35,988 bases of DNA from Saprospiraceae bacterium (GTDB lineage Bacteria > Bacteroidota > Bacteroidia > Chitinophagales > Saprospiraceae). The notes under the pieces are model-generated. The model searched no databases and was not told the origin of the DNA. It worked only from the letters and a program-made list of their open reading frames with translations. Numbering within the stretch: position 1 is the first letter of the stretch; each line of letters starts with the position of its first letter. A program made the position numbers and the translations under genes. Below are positions 24,315 to 32,815 of the stretch, in pieces. The DNA lies in contig JADZFD010000019.1 in the NCBI GenBank assembly GCA_020850225.1, positions 1 to 35,988 on the forward strand, read 5' to 3'.

Positions 24315-25349
24315 ATGGAAAATATTAAGCTAACACAATATTCACACGGTGCTGGATGCGGATGCAAAATCAGTCCGGCAATACTTGACACGATTTTGCA
24401 TAGCAGCGTAAAACATGATGCCGACAAACGCCTGTTGGTTGGAAATTCGGAAAGGGATGATGCTGCTGTGTGGGATCTGGGCGATGGAAATGCATTAATT
24501 TCTACCACGGATTTTTTTATGCCTATAGTGGACGACCCTTATGATTTTGGGAGAATCGCAGCTGCCAATGCCATCAGTGATGTCTATGCCATGGGCGGTA
24601 AACCCGTCCTTGCGATAGCTATATTAGGTTGGCCGGTCAATACCATTCCTGCGGAAACAGCACAACAGGTTTTGGAAGGGGCAAGGAGTATATGTGCAGA
24701 AGCAGGTATTACCATTGCCGGAGGCCATAGTATAGATAGTCCGGAACCTATATTCGGGCTGGCAGTCAACGGTATTGTGGCTATCAATCATTTAAAACAA
24801 AACTCGACAGCAACACCGGGTAGCAAACTGTATCTTACGAAGCCTTTGGGTATCGGCGCACTATCTACAGCACAGAAAAAAGGAATACTCACGGATGCGG
24901 ATGCGGATATCATGTTAGAAAGCATGACAACGCTCAATAAAGTGGGTGAAAAGCTGGGTACCTGGGAGGGAATCTGTGCTATGACTGATGTTACAGGATT
25001 CGGATTATTGGGACATCTTAGCGAGATGTGCGAAGGAAGCGGCGTAATGGCAGCAATCGAATATGATAAGATTCCTCGTATTCCATCGCTACTTTCCTAT
25101 ATTCAAAAGGGATGTATTCCGGGCGGAACCCAACGCAACTGGTCAAGTTACGGACATAAGATCGGAAATATCAGTGAAGAACAACGCTGGGTTTTATCCG
25201 ATCCGCAAACCAGCGGTGGTTTGTTGATAGCAGTTGAAGAAAATACAACAGCAGATTTTGAGGATTTTATGAAAACCATGCAAATTCCGGTATCTGCCTT
25301 CGGTATATTAAAACAAAAGTCAGGAAATATATTGATTGAAGTTCGATAA
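24315..25349 (+). CDS. selD: Selenide, water dikinase
   Basis: A 344-aa selenophosphate synthetase that makes the selenium donor for MnmH (and, where present, for selenocysteine synthesis) from selenide and ATP. The glycine-rich N-terminus YSHGAGCGCK contains the catalytic cysteine, Cys15, equivalent to Cys17 of the E. coli enzyme, and Lys18, equivalent to its Lys20. This is therefore the cysteine form, not a selenoprotein. The AIRS-type ATP-binding region is seen in DDAAVWDLGDGNALISTTDFFMP and in DVTGFGLLGHL; PQTSGGLLIAV closes the C-terminal domain. It follows mnmH by 24 bases with a Shine-Dalgarno site. No selA or selB is in the window, so selenouridine in tRNA is the use that can be supported. 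Confidence 0.97.
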   Translation: MENIKLTQYSHGAGCGCKISPAILDTILHSSVKHDADKRLLVGNSERDDAAVWDLGDGNALISTTDFFMPIVDDPYDFGRIAAANAISDVYAMGGKPVLAIAILGWPVNTIPAETAQQVLEGARSICAEAGITIAGGHSIDSPEPIFGLAVNGIVAINHLKQNSTATPGSKLYLTKPLGIGALSTAQKKGILTDADADIMLESMTTLNKVGEKLGTWEGICAMTDVTGFGLLGHLSEMCEGSGVMAAIEYDKIPRIPSLLSYIQKGCIPGGTQRNWSSYGHKIGNISEEQRWVLSDPQTSGGLLIAVEENTTADFEDFMKTMQIPVSAFGILKQKSGNILIEVR

Positions 25350-25380
25350 TCGGAATCAAATACATTCATTATTTTGATAG

Positions 25381-25406
25381 GATTGTTGCCTGATTCCACA
25401 ACAATC
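25381..25406. terminator. Stem-loop downstream of selD, uncertain terminator
   Basis: GATTGTTG (25381-25388) and CAACAATC (25399-25406) are perfect 8-bp arms around a 10-base loop. A competing pairing joins GGAATCA (25352-25358) to TGATTCC (25391-25397), which lies in that loop. No T tract follows, so termination is not certain. It lies between the convergent selD and DoxX-like genes. Confidence 0.4.
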
Positions 25407-25483
25407 GTGACAAAACAATTCAGTGTCAGAAAATACCCCAAGTATTACAGAAGTTGAATTGATTGAGTTCTGTTAAATAAACA

Positions 25484-25876
25484 CTACTTTTTCATAATCA
25501 TGGCATCAACGGAATACTTTCCTGCTCCAGTAAAAAACAATAGAAAAAAAGAAAGAAAATAGAGCAATGCCATCTCATTAATCTCCTCTCCAAAAGTAAC
25601 CCATGCTGCTACCAGCATGGTAAACATCAGCGGAACGGTCGCCCATCTTGTCCACAGACCTATCACTATCAGAACCGAACAGACAAATTCGGCCAGAAAT
25701 GCCAGTGTCAGCGATGGTCCGGGTCCAAAACCAAAGGGGTCAGCAAATTGAATTTCTTCACCGCTGGTCAATTTACCCATTTTGAATAATCCGTGATTCA
25801 TAATCATAAAAAGACTGACACCTGCTCTGAAAATCAGTAAAGGTAAATCTAAGGATGTTTTACTACCGGTTGCCAT
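25484..25876 (-). CDS. DoxX family membrane protein
   Basis: A 130-aa inner membrane protein with about four hydrophobic helices, of the DoxX/DoxD-like family. Family features visible are the first helix LPLLIFRAGVSLFMIMNHGLFKMGK, the FGFGPGPSLTLAFLAEFVCSVLIVIGLWTRW region, and a final FLLFFTGAGKYSVD. Members are linked to quinone or sulfur redox reactions, but most have no proven function. A longer frame opens with GTG at 25939, which overlaps a TATATTTG promoter element; the ATG at 25876 is taken as the start and matches the usual length. Confidence 0.88.
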   Translation of the reverse strand: MATGSKTSLDLPLLIFRAGVSLFMIMNHGLFKMGKLTSGEEIQFADPFGFGPGPSLTLAFLAEFVCSVLIVIGLWTRWATVPLMFTMLVAAWVTFGEEINEMALLYFLSFFLLFFTGAGKYSVDAMIMKK

Positions 25877-25928
25877 AGTATTAACTTTTAAAAAATCTGT
25901 AATAAATGTCGCCTGACCTATCGAGTGC

Positions 25929-25936
25929 CAAATATA
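25929..25936 (-). promoter_or_regulatory. TAnnTTTG -7 element for the DoxX-like gene
   Basis: CAAATATA on the plus strand reads TATATTTG on the minus strand, 52 bases upstream of the ATG at 25876. It lies inside the longer, rejected N-terminal frame. Confidence 0.5.
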
Positions 25937-26014
25937 CACATAAGTTATAAGTATGTGTGAATTATTTAATAATTTGTATTTTTATCTACCGTTACAAAGA
26001 TAATAAAGTCTATT

Positions 26015-26101
26015 TTATACTAAACAGAAAGTATTATGTGAAAAAAAATCCAATTACAGGTTATTAATTATCAAGCAATTGCGATGATTAAATTTTGCAA
26101 A
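26015..26101. repeat. Dispersed intergenic repeat, copy B
   Basis: The partner of the repeat at 6262-6347, in the same orientation, 19.7 kb away. Here the short frame of copy A is closed by TGA at its second codon. It sits in the 523-base gap between the DoxX-like gene and the first glycosyltransferase, followed by a tandem repeat and a promoter. Confidence 0.8.
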
Positions 26102-26143
26102 ACATGTACTAATGGGCATATAAAATTTTTCAGGAAAACCCAA

Positions 26144-26235
26144 CCTTATCACCTTAGTAACGATGCAGGGATCATACACCTATAAGCCTTATTACCTTAG
26201 TGACACGGCAAGCATCTCACACATAAAACCTTATT
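26144..26235. repeat. Degenerate 43-bp tandem repeat
   Basis: Unit 1 (26144-26186, starts CCTTATCACCTTAGTAAC) and unit 2 (26187-26228, starts CCTTATTACCTTAGTGAC) agree at about three quarters of positions, and a partial third unit (CCTTATT) begins at 26229. The same CCTTATT word with 43-base spacing occurs at 6400 and 6443 next to repeat copy A, so the tandem units are probably part of the larger repeated element. Confidence 0.6.
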
Positions 26236-26344
26236 TTCATATTTTCAATGTAGTGTTAACAGAGAGTTTAGACGGGTATACTTTTAGAAAAGACCTAACT
26301 TTTCACCAAAAGATTAGCTTCAAATACAGAAACAACCGCTGATT

Positions 26345-26378
26345 TTCTTGAGGAGCTTCATAAAACTATTTACCTTTG
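26345..26378 (+). promoter_or_regulatory. Promoter of the plus-strand glycosyltransferase pair
   Basis: TTG at 26348-26350, a 20-base spacer and TACCTTTG at 26371-26378 form a good -33/-7 pair. The transcript start would be near 26384, 16 bases before the ATG. Confidence 0.65.
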
Positions 26379-26399
26379 TCGTCTTAAGAAAAGCACCCT

Positions 26400-27470
26400 A
26401 TGGAACCTACGGAGTCCGGTACTGTTCTGTATTGTTATGCAGGCCATTCCATTTTTGGCAAGATTGACATAGCGATGTTATCTGATACTTATGACGTCAG
26501 AGTAGCTCATTTTGATATTAAGCAAACATTCCAGGAAAAAATCCGAAGTTTTATGCGTTATAATCTATCTGTCACAAGGAAGATTTTCGACTCTAAAACT
26601 GTCATAATAAATTTTGGATCCTGGCATACAATATGGCCGGTTATGATGGCAAAATTGTTACGTAAAAAATCTATCATACTTATTGGTGGCTTCGATGCTA
26701 TGTCAGTCCCATCACTGGAATATGGCGTTTTTTACAAAAAAAACATACTTCAGCGTTTGCTAAGGATGACCTACCGAACTACAACCTGGTTGTGCCCTGT
26801 CAGCGATGCCCTGGTCAGGTCATTCAATACATATGCTGATCCCAATCATCAGGGATACAAAACAGGTTTATTGAATTTTATGCCTGAATTAGCATCAAAA
26901 ATCCGGGTTATACCTTCAAAAATTGACTATGAATTCTGGAATTTCAAGCCTTTTACATATCGCAATGACATTCTGGCTTTAGCCTATGTATACGATCCGC
27001 GTACCTATATTCTCAAGGGATTTGATATCATTGTTGCCTGTGCGCAGATGATGCCGGAATACAAATTTACCCTGGCAGGCTTTTCACCTGAAATGCTGGA
27101 AAGGTATCAGCCATCTATGCCCAATAATATAAAGCTACATGGGCTGCTTACTCCCGAACAGGTACGTACCCTATACTGCCACCACAAAGTTTATCTGTTG
27201 CCATCGATGACAGAAGGTATAGGAAATACCTTACTCGAAGCCATGCTTTGCGGATGTACTCCGATAGCTTCGGATATAAGTATATTTAGGGAACTGACTG
27301 GCGACCAGGGTTATATCCTGCCTTACAGAGATGTGGATATGCTTGGAGATATGATTGGTCATGCGCTTACCTTCACCCGAAATCCGGACAAGGTAAGGCA
27401 AAGAGTATTGGATTATTTTGCAGGAAAAGACCGAAAAGAAATGCTCATCAACGTAATTGAGGGTCGATGA
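26400..27470 (+). CDS. Glycosyltransferase family 4 protein
   Basis: A 356-aa GT-B fold transferase that should add a sugar from a nucleotide donor to a lipid-linked or growing polysaccharide at the inner face of the membrane. The C-terminal donor-binding half is clear: LAYVYDPRTYILKGFDIIVACAQMM starts it, and LLPSMTEGIGNTLLEAMLCGCTPIASDI has the family's E-x7-E pattern. The N-terminal acceptor half (YCYAGHSIFGKIDIAML) is divergent, so the linkage cannot be predicted. It overlaps the next gene by 4 bases (ATGA), which indicates translational coupling. This pair is transcribed toward the rest of the cluster, which lies on the minus strand. Confidence 0.88.
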   Translation: MEPTESGTVLYCYAGHSIFGKIDIAMLSDTYDVRVAHFDIKQTFQEKIRSFMRYNLSVTRKIFDSKTVIINFGSWHTIWPVMMAKLLRKKSIILIGGFDAMSVPSLEYGVFYKKNILQRLLRMTYRTTTWLCPVSDALVRSFNTYADPNHQGYKTGLLNFMPELASKIRVIPSKIDYEFWNFKPFTYRNDILALAYVYDPRTYILKGFDIIVACAQMMPEYKFTLAGFSPEMLERYQPSMPNNIKLHGLLTPEQVRTLYCHHKVYLLPSMTEGIGNTLLEAMLCGCTPIASDISIFRELTGDQGYILPYRDVDMLGDMIGHALTFTRNPDKVRQRVLDYFAGKDRKEMLINVIEGR

Positions 27471-28369
27471 AAAAACCATTTTTCAGTATTATTATTCCGA
27501 CATTCAACCGGGCACACATACTGCACCTGCCAGTTGAAAGCATACTGGCTCAATCCTTTACTGATTGGGAACTAATCATAGTGGATGATGGTAGTACGGA
27601 TGATACGAAAGCAATTGTAGAGACTTATCAAGATAATAGAATTCGATATGTTTATCAAGAAAATCAAGAACGCAGCGCTGCCCGAAATCATGGAATTCGT
27701 CTAGCAAAAGGTGATTGGATTTGCTTTCAGGACAGTGATGATGCGTATTTGCCTGAGCATCTTGCCGTTTTAAACAAAGCGATTACGGATTACCCAAACA
27801 ACATGATAATCAAGTCAGGTATTATTATTTTTGACAATGGTGTAGAAATAGCCCGCTCGGGATTGAAGCCAAAGTCAGTGTACGACACCTTCCCATACGG
27901 GAATTATACAACTGCTTGCTTTCATCGTTCTGTAGTAACAACATTACAATTTGATGAGCGGTTTTATATGAGTGAGGACTTACATTTCATCCTAAGGACA
28001 GGATTGAAATTTGGGATTCGGATAATCCCTTTCTGGACAGGCATTGTACATTATAATCCTAAAAACAAAGGGCTTCATAGCAAAGATTATATGACAAATC
28101 TCCAAAACATGCAAAACTGTCTGGATGATATAATTTCCTGGAACAAAACCGCTATCTTGCCTTATCTGTATCGAAACAGATGCCTGACATCAATAATCAT
28201 GTTACATGGACACATGAAGTATAACTGGCGTAAAATCCCAACAGGCATACTTGATAATATCCGGATTTTCATTAAGAATCCGGTTTCCTACCTTAAGCTA
28301 ATTTTGCGGATTGTTTGGGTCAATGTACGTCAATTATTCGCTCAGAGTCATACAAGGGATCTGTTTTAG
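27467..28369 (+). CDS. Glycosyltransferase family 2 protein
   Basis: A 300-aa GT-A fold transferase. The N-terminus FFSIIIPTFNRAHIL leads into the nucleotide-binding VDDGS (39-43), and the metal-binding aspartates lie in QDSDDAY (89-92). The C-terminal third (MLHGHMKYNWRKI...) is basic and amphipathic, which fits membrane association. Translationally coupled to the preceding GT4 gene. Its 3' end overlaps the 3' end of the convergent GT2 gene by 50 bases, so both carry functional codons there. Confidence 0.92.
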   Translation: MKKPFFSIIIPTFNRAHILHLPVESILAQSFTDWELIIVDDGSTDDTKAIVETYQDNRIRYVYQENQERSAARNHGIRLAKGDWICFQDSDDAYLPEHLAVLNKAITDYPNNMIIKSGIIIFDNGVEIARSGLKPKSVYDTFPYGNYTTACFHRSVVTTLQFDERFYMSEDLHFILRTGLKFGIRIIPFWTGIVHYNPKNKGLHSKDYMTNLQNMQNCLDDIISWNKTAILPYLYRNRCLTSIIMLHGHMKYNWRKIPTGILDNIRIFIKNPVSYLKLILRIVWVNVRQLFAQSHTRDLF

Positions 28370-29243
28370 CAAACAGTCTGTAAACAAAAAAGGGAAATAA
28401 CACTGCTTTTATGTATTTTTTGACCCTGTAATTCTTCCGGAATACCCACAGATAGTCATATTCTATAAAGTCTTTTAAATAACGTGTGGCAGCTTTTATA
28501 CCCAACTTGTCCCTAACTACCGATTTAAATAACTTTTTTGCTTTCTTCCTTCTGTAATATACAGATTCTGTGTAGTTTGCAGTAGTATTGTGTTCGTGGA
28601 TATTGTAGACAACAATAGGATGTGAGATATCTCCTGACATAAATACAGCCTTGGACAGCATTCTTACTACCCAGTCCGTATCCTGAGCCTGCTTGAGTGT
28701 TTCATCAAAATATCCAATTCTGTCTACAACTTCTCGTCGGATAGTTAGTCCTGTAATCGGCAGCATAGCTTTGTAATCGTATTTTTTAGCATTTATATAT
28801 GAAAAAGACTCCGGATAGCTTACTATGCTGTTATGCCGTAACAACATATTCAGTCTTAGGTGGTCACGACCGTCAAATGTAACTATCTGCATAGCATTCG
28901 AAACTACTTCCACATTGGGATATTGTTCAAATATGGCTGCTGCACTATCAAAACGTCCATCCAGGTAATAATCATCTGCGCCCATAATGGCTATCCATGG
29001 TGAAGACGCCATACGTAAACCAGTATTAAATGCACCACCTGCACCTTTTATGCCTGTATTGGTCAAAATTTTTACACGATTATCTATAGCAGCCCATTTA
29101 TTACATATTACCAAACTATTATCGGTAGAGTGATCATCTACTAATATGAGTTCAAATGTTTGTTTTTGGGCGAGAATGGATTCAATACACTTGTCCAGAA
29201 ACTTTTCTTCATTATAAACAGCTACAATTACAGATACTTGCAT
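28320..29243 (-). CDS. Glycosyltransferase family 2 protein
   Basis: A 307-aa GT-A fold transferase. It has the start VSVIVAVYNEEKFLDKCIESIL, VDDHS at 35-39 and the DxD-type GADDYY at 88-93. LKQAQDTDWVVRML supplies the later ED-like motif (QDTDW). The C-terminus is hydrophobic and basic (YIKAVLFPFFVYRLF). It lies 64 bases downstream of the wzt gene and probably shares its transcript. The last 50 bases overlap the convergent GT2 gene. Confidence 0.92.
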   Translation of the reverse strand: MQVSVIVAVYNEEKFLDKCIESILAQKQTFELILVDDHSTDNSLVICNKWAAIDNRVKILTNTGIKGAGGAFNTGLRMASSPWIAIMGADDYYLDGRFDSAAAIFEQYPNVEVVSNAMQIVTFDGRDHLRLNMLLRHNSIVSYPESFSYINAKKYDYKAMLPITGLTIRREVVDRIGYFDETLKQAQDTDWVVRMLSKAVFMSGDISHPIVVYNIHEHNTTANYTESVYYRRKKAKKLFKSVVRDKLGIKAATRYLKDFIEYDYLWVFRKNYRVKKYIKAVLFPFFVYRLFAKTDPLYDSERIIDVH

Positions 29244-29307
29244 AACAAAAACAGATTTTTATTAATCCGTTGTTCGGTTTCAGTTGATCAGTTAATTCTG
29301 TTTAATA

Positions 29308-30531
29308 TTATAATTTCTCCCAACTTTGCTGAGTTAATACAGTTTGTAGACCAGGTGAAGGAATTTCGCCGGATTCAAAGAAATAGCCATGTGTTACTGT
29401 AAGGCTTCCTGCTTCCTTCATCCAATTATAGATTAGACTCCCTTTGGTTATTATCAGATTGTAGGTATATTGACCCGGACTTAAAGGGAATTTATCGATT
29501 CTACAAATAAAAATATTTTCACCTTTCAGGATAGTGTAATTTACACCTTCAACATTACTGCTCAGACCGGTCATGGCATTACCCTGCAGATTTCGAACCA
29601 ACAGACCTATGTTAACTCCGTGTATATCATTTTTGCCATTGTTCTGTACCGATATCCGGATATGTACTGATTGCCCCGTAGCTATATCTCCTATAGGTTT
29701 CCCAATATCATCCACAAATTCACAATTTTTAAATATAATGTCGCCGGACTGTTTTGCAGTACTGTCAAACTGTTGATGTTGAATAGCCAAAATACTATTG
29801 TAGTAATCATTAATGATATCGTCTGTATTTCCGAATCCGTACGGTGTACCCTGGTCCAACAGTAAACTCCGGGTAGTAAGTTGCCTGATTTGTGTCAGGT
29901 TGTGACTAACAAACAAAATGGTTTTCCCGTTTTGCCGGCTGATGTCATTCATTTTGCCCATAGATTTCTTATGAAACTCAATATCACCTACTGCGAGCAC
30001 TTCATCAATGAGCAGTATTTCAGCATCCAAATGTGCGGCTACCGAAAATGCCAAACGCATTTGCATTCCACTGGAATAATGCTTGAGTGGTGTATCAATA
30101 AAGCTCTCCACTCCTGAAAAATCGACGATTTCATCCAATTTCCGTTTGGTTTCGGAGTATTTCATTCCAAGAATAGAGCCGTTGAAAAAAATGTTTTCTC
30201 GTCCGGTGAGCTCCGGATGAAAACCGGTTCCTACTTCCAGCAAGCTTGCCACTCTGCCCCGTAATACCACCTCTCCTTTGGTCGGAGGCGTTATCCGGCT
30301 GAGAATCTTCAAAAGTGTGGATTTCCCCGCTCCGTTTCTACCTATGATACCGATGGACTGTCCGTGTTCTACATCAAAGGAGATATCCTGAAGTGCCCAA
30401 AATTGTTCCTGCTTATCTCTCCATATCTGAGTTGGCCATTGCATCAGCGCATCTCTCAGGCTTTTATATCGCCTGTCCACACCCTTATGGTAGGCTTTCC
30501 ATACGCCTTTAACTTCTATTGCGGGTTTCAC
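29308..30531 (-). CDS. wzt: Polysaccharide ABC exporter ATP-binding subunit with C-terminal Wzt-like domain
   Basis: A 407-aa ATPase that drives export of lipid-linked polysaccharide across the inner membrane with the Wzm partner. Walker A is at 64-71 (GRNGAGKS), the signature YSSGM at 152-156 and Walker B ILLIDE at 172-177. FWALQDISFDVEHGQ and the GTGFHPELTGRENI Q-loop region are typical of the O-antigen/teichoic acid exporter subfamily. Residues about 265-395 form a beta-rich C-terminal domain (VHIRISVQNNGKNDIHGVNIGLLVRN) like that of Wzt proteins, which recognise the modified end of the finished chain. The start is GTG; no ATG gives a full N-terminus. It follows wzm by 12 bases. Confidence 0.94.
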   Translation of the reverse strand: MKPAIEVKGVWKAYHKGVDRRYKSLRDALMQWPTQIWRDKQEQFWALQDISFDVEHGQSIGIIGRNGAGKSTLLKILSRITPPTKGEVVLRGRVASLLEVGTGFHPELTGRENIFFNGSILGMKYSETKRKLDEIVDFSGVESFIDTPLKHYSSGMQMRLAFSVAAHLDAEILLIDEVLAVGDIEFHKKSMGKMNDISRQNGKTILFVSHNLTQIRQLTTRSLLLDQGTPYGFGNTDDIINDYYNSILAIQHQQFDSTAKQSGDIIFKNCEFVDDIGKPIGDIATGQSVHIRISVQNNGKNDIHGVNIGLLVRNLQGNAMTGLSSNVEGVNYTILKGENIFICRIDKFPLSPGQYTYNLIITKGSLIYNWMKEAGSLTVTHGYFFESGEIPSPGLQTVLTQQSWEKL

Positions 30532-30543
30532 TATCTTTACAAT

Positions 30544-31395
30544 TTATACAATGTCTGCAAAGTATGCCTCCATCCGTCTGAAGGCTATAATTCCTGATAA
30601 ATACAACAGAATAAGTACACCTACTATCCACACAGGTAAGGTCAGGATAAAATTTAAATTTCCCGATATCATACTTTCCCGAACAATGTGAATGGCATAA
30701 TACAACGGATTCAATTCGAGAATCAACGTGAGCCAGTTTTGTGACAATGTCTGAGTGTCAAACATTACCGGAGTAATAAAAAACAATGCCTGCATCATAA
30801 AAGGCAATGCATAGCGAACATCCCGGTACTTGACATTGATAGCTGATAGTAATGTTCCAATCCCGAAAGCTGTAATGACGACCATCAAAAATGCAATACT
30901 CATGCCTGCCATTATATACAAAACAGAAAATGTATAATCTTCAAACCAGCGATAATACAGGAGAAGTCCGGTAAACAGTATCAGGCTGATCAAAAAATCG
31001 AAGGATGCTGTAATGATGGCGGATACGGGGATTATCAGCCTGGGGAAGTAGATTTTTTTGATGATGGCAGCATTGGATATGATAGATTGTGCTGCTCCGG
31101 AAACGGACTGATTGAAGAGATTCCACAATATAAGGCCGGAAAGATAATACAATGGTGCAGGAATATTGCCGGTACTGATACCCAAACCTTTATTCAGCAA
31201 AAATACAAAGATAAACATCAATGCAAGTGGTTGCAGTACTGTCCATAATACACCCAGAAATGCCTGTTTATACCGCACTTTGATCTCTTTCCACGAAAAG
31301 AAATACAGCAATTCCGAGTATTGCCGCAGCTCTCTCCACCCTGCTGAAAAGCCCTTATCGGGTCGTATGATTATTTCGTGTTTTTCGGAATCCAA
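30544..31395 (-). CDS. wzm: Polysaccharide ABC exporter permease (Wzm-like)
   Basis: A 283-aa ABC-2 type permease of the O-antigen/polysaccharide export family. The N-terminal cytoplasmic stretch (about 1-45) ends WKEIKVRYKQAFLGVLWTVLQP, a signature of this family. Six hydrophobic helices follow, with INVKYRDVRYALPFMMQALFFITPVMF in the middle, the gating-loop region. It forms the channel for the Wzt ATPase encoded downstream. The frame opens with TTG at 31395; no ATG lies at the right place. The 117-base gap upstream separates it from the transferase gene and shows a near-match promoter element (ATAAAGTTA) only. Confidence 0.93.
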   Translation of the reverse strand: MDSEKHEIIIRPDKGFSAGWRELRQYSELLYFFSWKEIKVRYKQAFLGVLWTVLQPLALMFIFVFLLNKGLGISTGNIPAPLYYLSGLILWNLFNQSVSGAAQSIISNAAIIKKIYFPRLIIPVSAIITASFDFLISLILFTGLLLYYRWFEDYTFSVLYIMAGMSIAFLMVVITAFGIGTLLSAINVKYRDVRYALPFMMQALFFITPVMFDTQTLSQNWLTLILELNPLYYAIHIVRESMISGNLNFILTLPVWIVGVLILLYLSGIIAFRRMEAYFADIV

Positions 31396-31512
31396 TGTAT
31401 AAAATTAACCATAAAGTTAGCAATATAAGTGGTCTTAGTGGTAAAATGCTTCTACCGTTGACATTATTGTGTTATTACTCCTATATCCAAACATGCATAT
31501 TATTGCCATAAA

Positions 31513-32811
31513 TTATTGTTGAACCAAAAAGTCATTCAATGCAACTTTCAGTTGCTTACTTCTATTCTCCCATGTCCATTCTGTCAGACGATCTAATGCT
31601 GTATAGGTTTTATCGTATTCACCTGACAGCCATAGATGATATTTATCTCTGATAAAATGTTGCATCTTTTCCTCATAATCCTTGTCTTGTGTATAGCATA
31701 CCATACCGCAATGCAAAATGGAAAATATCGATTCAAATTCCTGGTCATAATGACCGTTGACCAGTGTAATGATAGGATTTCGGGCACCTACATATTCAAA
31801 GAATTTTCCTGTAAGAACGCCATACACCTGACTATCATTCCATGACATCAGGTAATTGATATTGGCATTATCCTGTATATTCATTGCTGCACTTTCCGCT
31901 ACTATACCGAAGTTTTCCGTGCAGCCAGCTACATCAGGATATTGACTGGCTTTATGCATCCAGTATTTCCCATCCTTTCCTGCATATATAATTTTCAACC
32001 TGGAAACTTCCAAATCACCGGAATGAATCATCTGTTGCAGACACTTGAAAAGTATGCCCGGATCCATCAGTTCCTGATAAACCGACCCTGTAAAAGCTAT
32101 TGTAAACCTTTCGTTGTCTTTTGAAACGGGTGTCCTGATATCCACACCGTTGCGTATTGTCAATGGTCGAATGCCGTATTCCCGTAGTGCTGCTGCCTGT
32201 CCTTCTGACACTGTAATCACCTTATCAGACTTTTGTAGAAATTTCCGCCAAATGTACTTTTGCAATGCAGGGAAGTAAGCATTGGGTTTTTTCCGGACAT
32301 AAGGCAGATCATGCATGCTTACCACCCATTTAATACCGGGCTTAAAACGTTTAACCATATAACCCACCAAGATATTTGCTGAAGGGCGATAGGAAGTAAA
32401 AACGACATTTTCAGAATCCTTATCTATGGCTCTCAACAGCCTCCAAATTGCTGCAATAATAAATACAAATCCACCTTCGCCAAAAGCAAAACTAAAAGGC
32501 ATCGTATCATTCAGCCGAATAAAAAAGCGAACGGGTTTCCCTTGCTTCTTAACTTCATCCACGTGAATTTTATTCTGCTCCCCACGCTTGAAAAGCAGCA
32601 GTAGTGTACGGTAGTCAAAAGTAGCTAAAACCCGTATAAAAGACGGAGTATTGGTTGATCCCAAGGGCTTGAAAAATTGGCTATTGCTTGTGGTATAAAT
32701 GGTTGTTTCATCATATACTGATGACAATATCCTGTACAATCGAAAATTCCTTTTGGATGCCACCGACGGAACCGGTGGATAGTAATAGCTTAAAAAATGG
32801 AGCTTCCTCAT
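31513..32811 (-). CDS. Glycosyltransferase (GT-B, GT4-like)
   Basis: A 432-aa transferase. The N-terminus MRKLHFLSYYYPPVPSVASKRN is the start of a GT4-type acceptor domain, seen in transferases of surface polysaccharides. SMHDLPYVRKKPNAYFPALQ, KVITVSEGQAAALREYG and the later FTGSVYQELMD mark the hinge and the donor half. The GKFFEYVGARNPIITLV segment stands where the E-x7-E motif usually lies, with a single clear glutamate, so the assignment to GT4 is loose. It begins 4 bases after the polymerase-like gene, so the two are co-transcribed and probably coupled. Confidence 0.82.
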   Translation of the reverse strand: MRKLHFLSYYYPPVPSVASKRNFRLYRILSSVYDETTIYTTSNSQFFKPLGSTNTPSFIRVLATFDYRTLLLLFKRGEQNKIHVDEVKKQGKPVRFFIRLNDTMPFSFAFGEGGFVFIIAAIWRLLRAIDKDSENVVFTSYRPSANILVGYMVKRFKPGIKWVVSMHDLPYVRKKPNAYFPALQKYIWRKFLQKSDKVITVSEGQAAALREYGIRPLTIRNGVDIRTPVSKDNERFTIAFTGSVYQELMDPGILFKCLQQMIHSGDLEVSRLKIIYAGKDGKYWMHKASQYPDVAGCTENFGIVAESAAMNIQDNANINYLMSWNDSQVYGVLTGKFFEYVGARNPIITLVNGHYDQEFESIFSILHCGMVCYTQDKDYEEKMQHFIRDKYHLWLSGEYDKTYTALDRLTEWTWENRSKQLKVALNDFLVQQ

Positions 32812-32815
32812 TTTG

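Noticed and set aside
25877-25939. GTG-started extension of the DoxX-like protein
   Set aside because: The first codons lie in a TATATTTG promoter element and the family starts near the later ATG.
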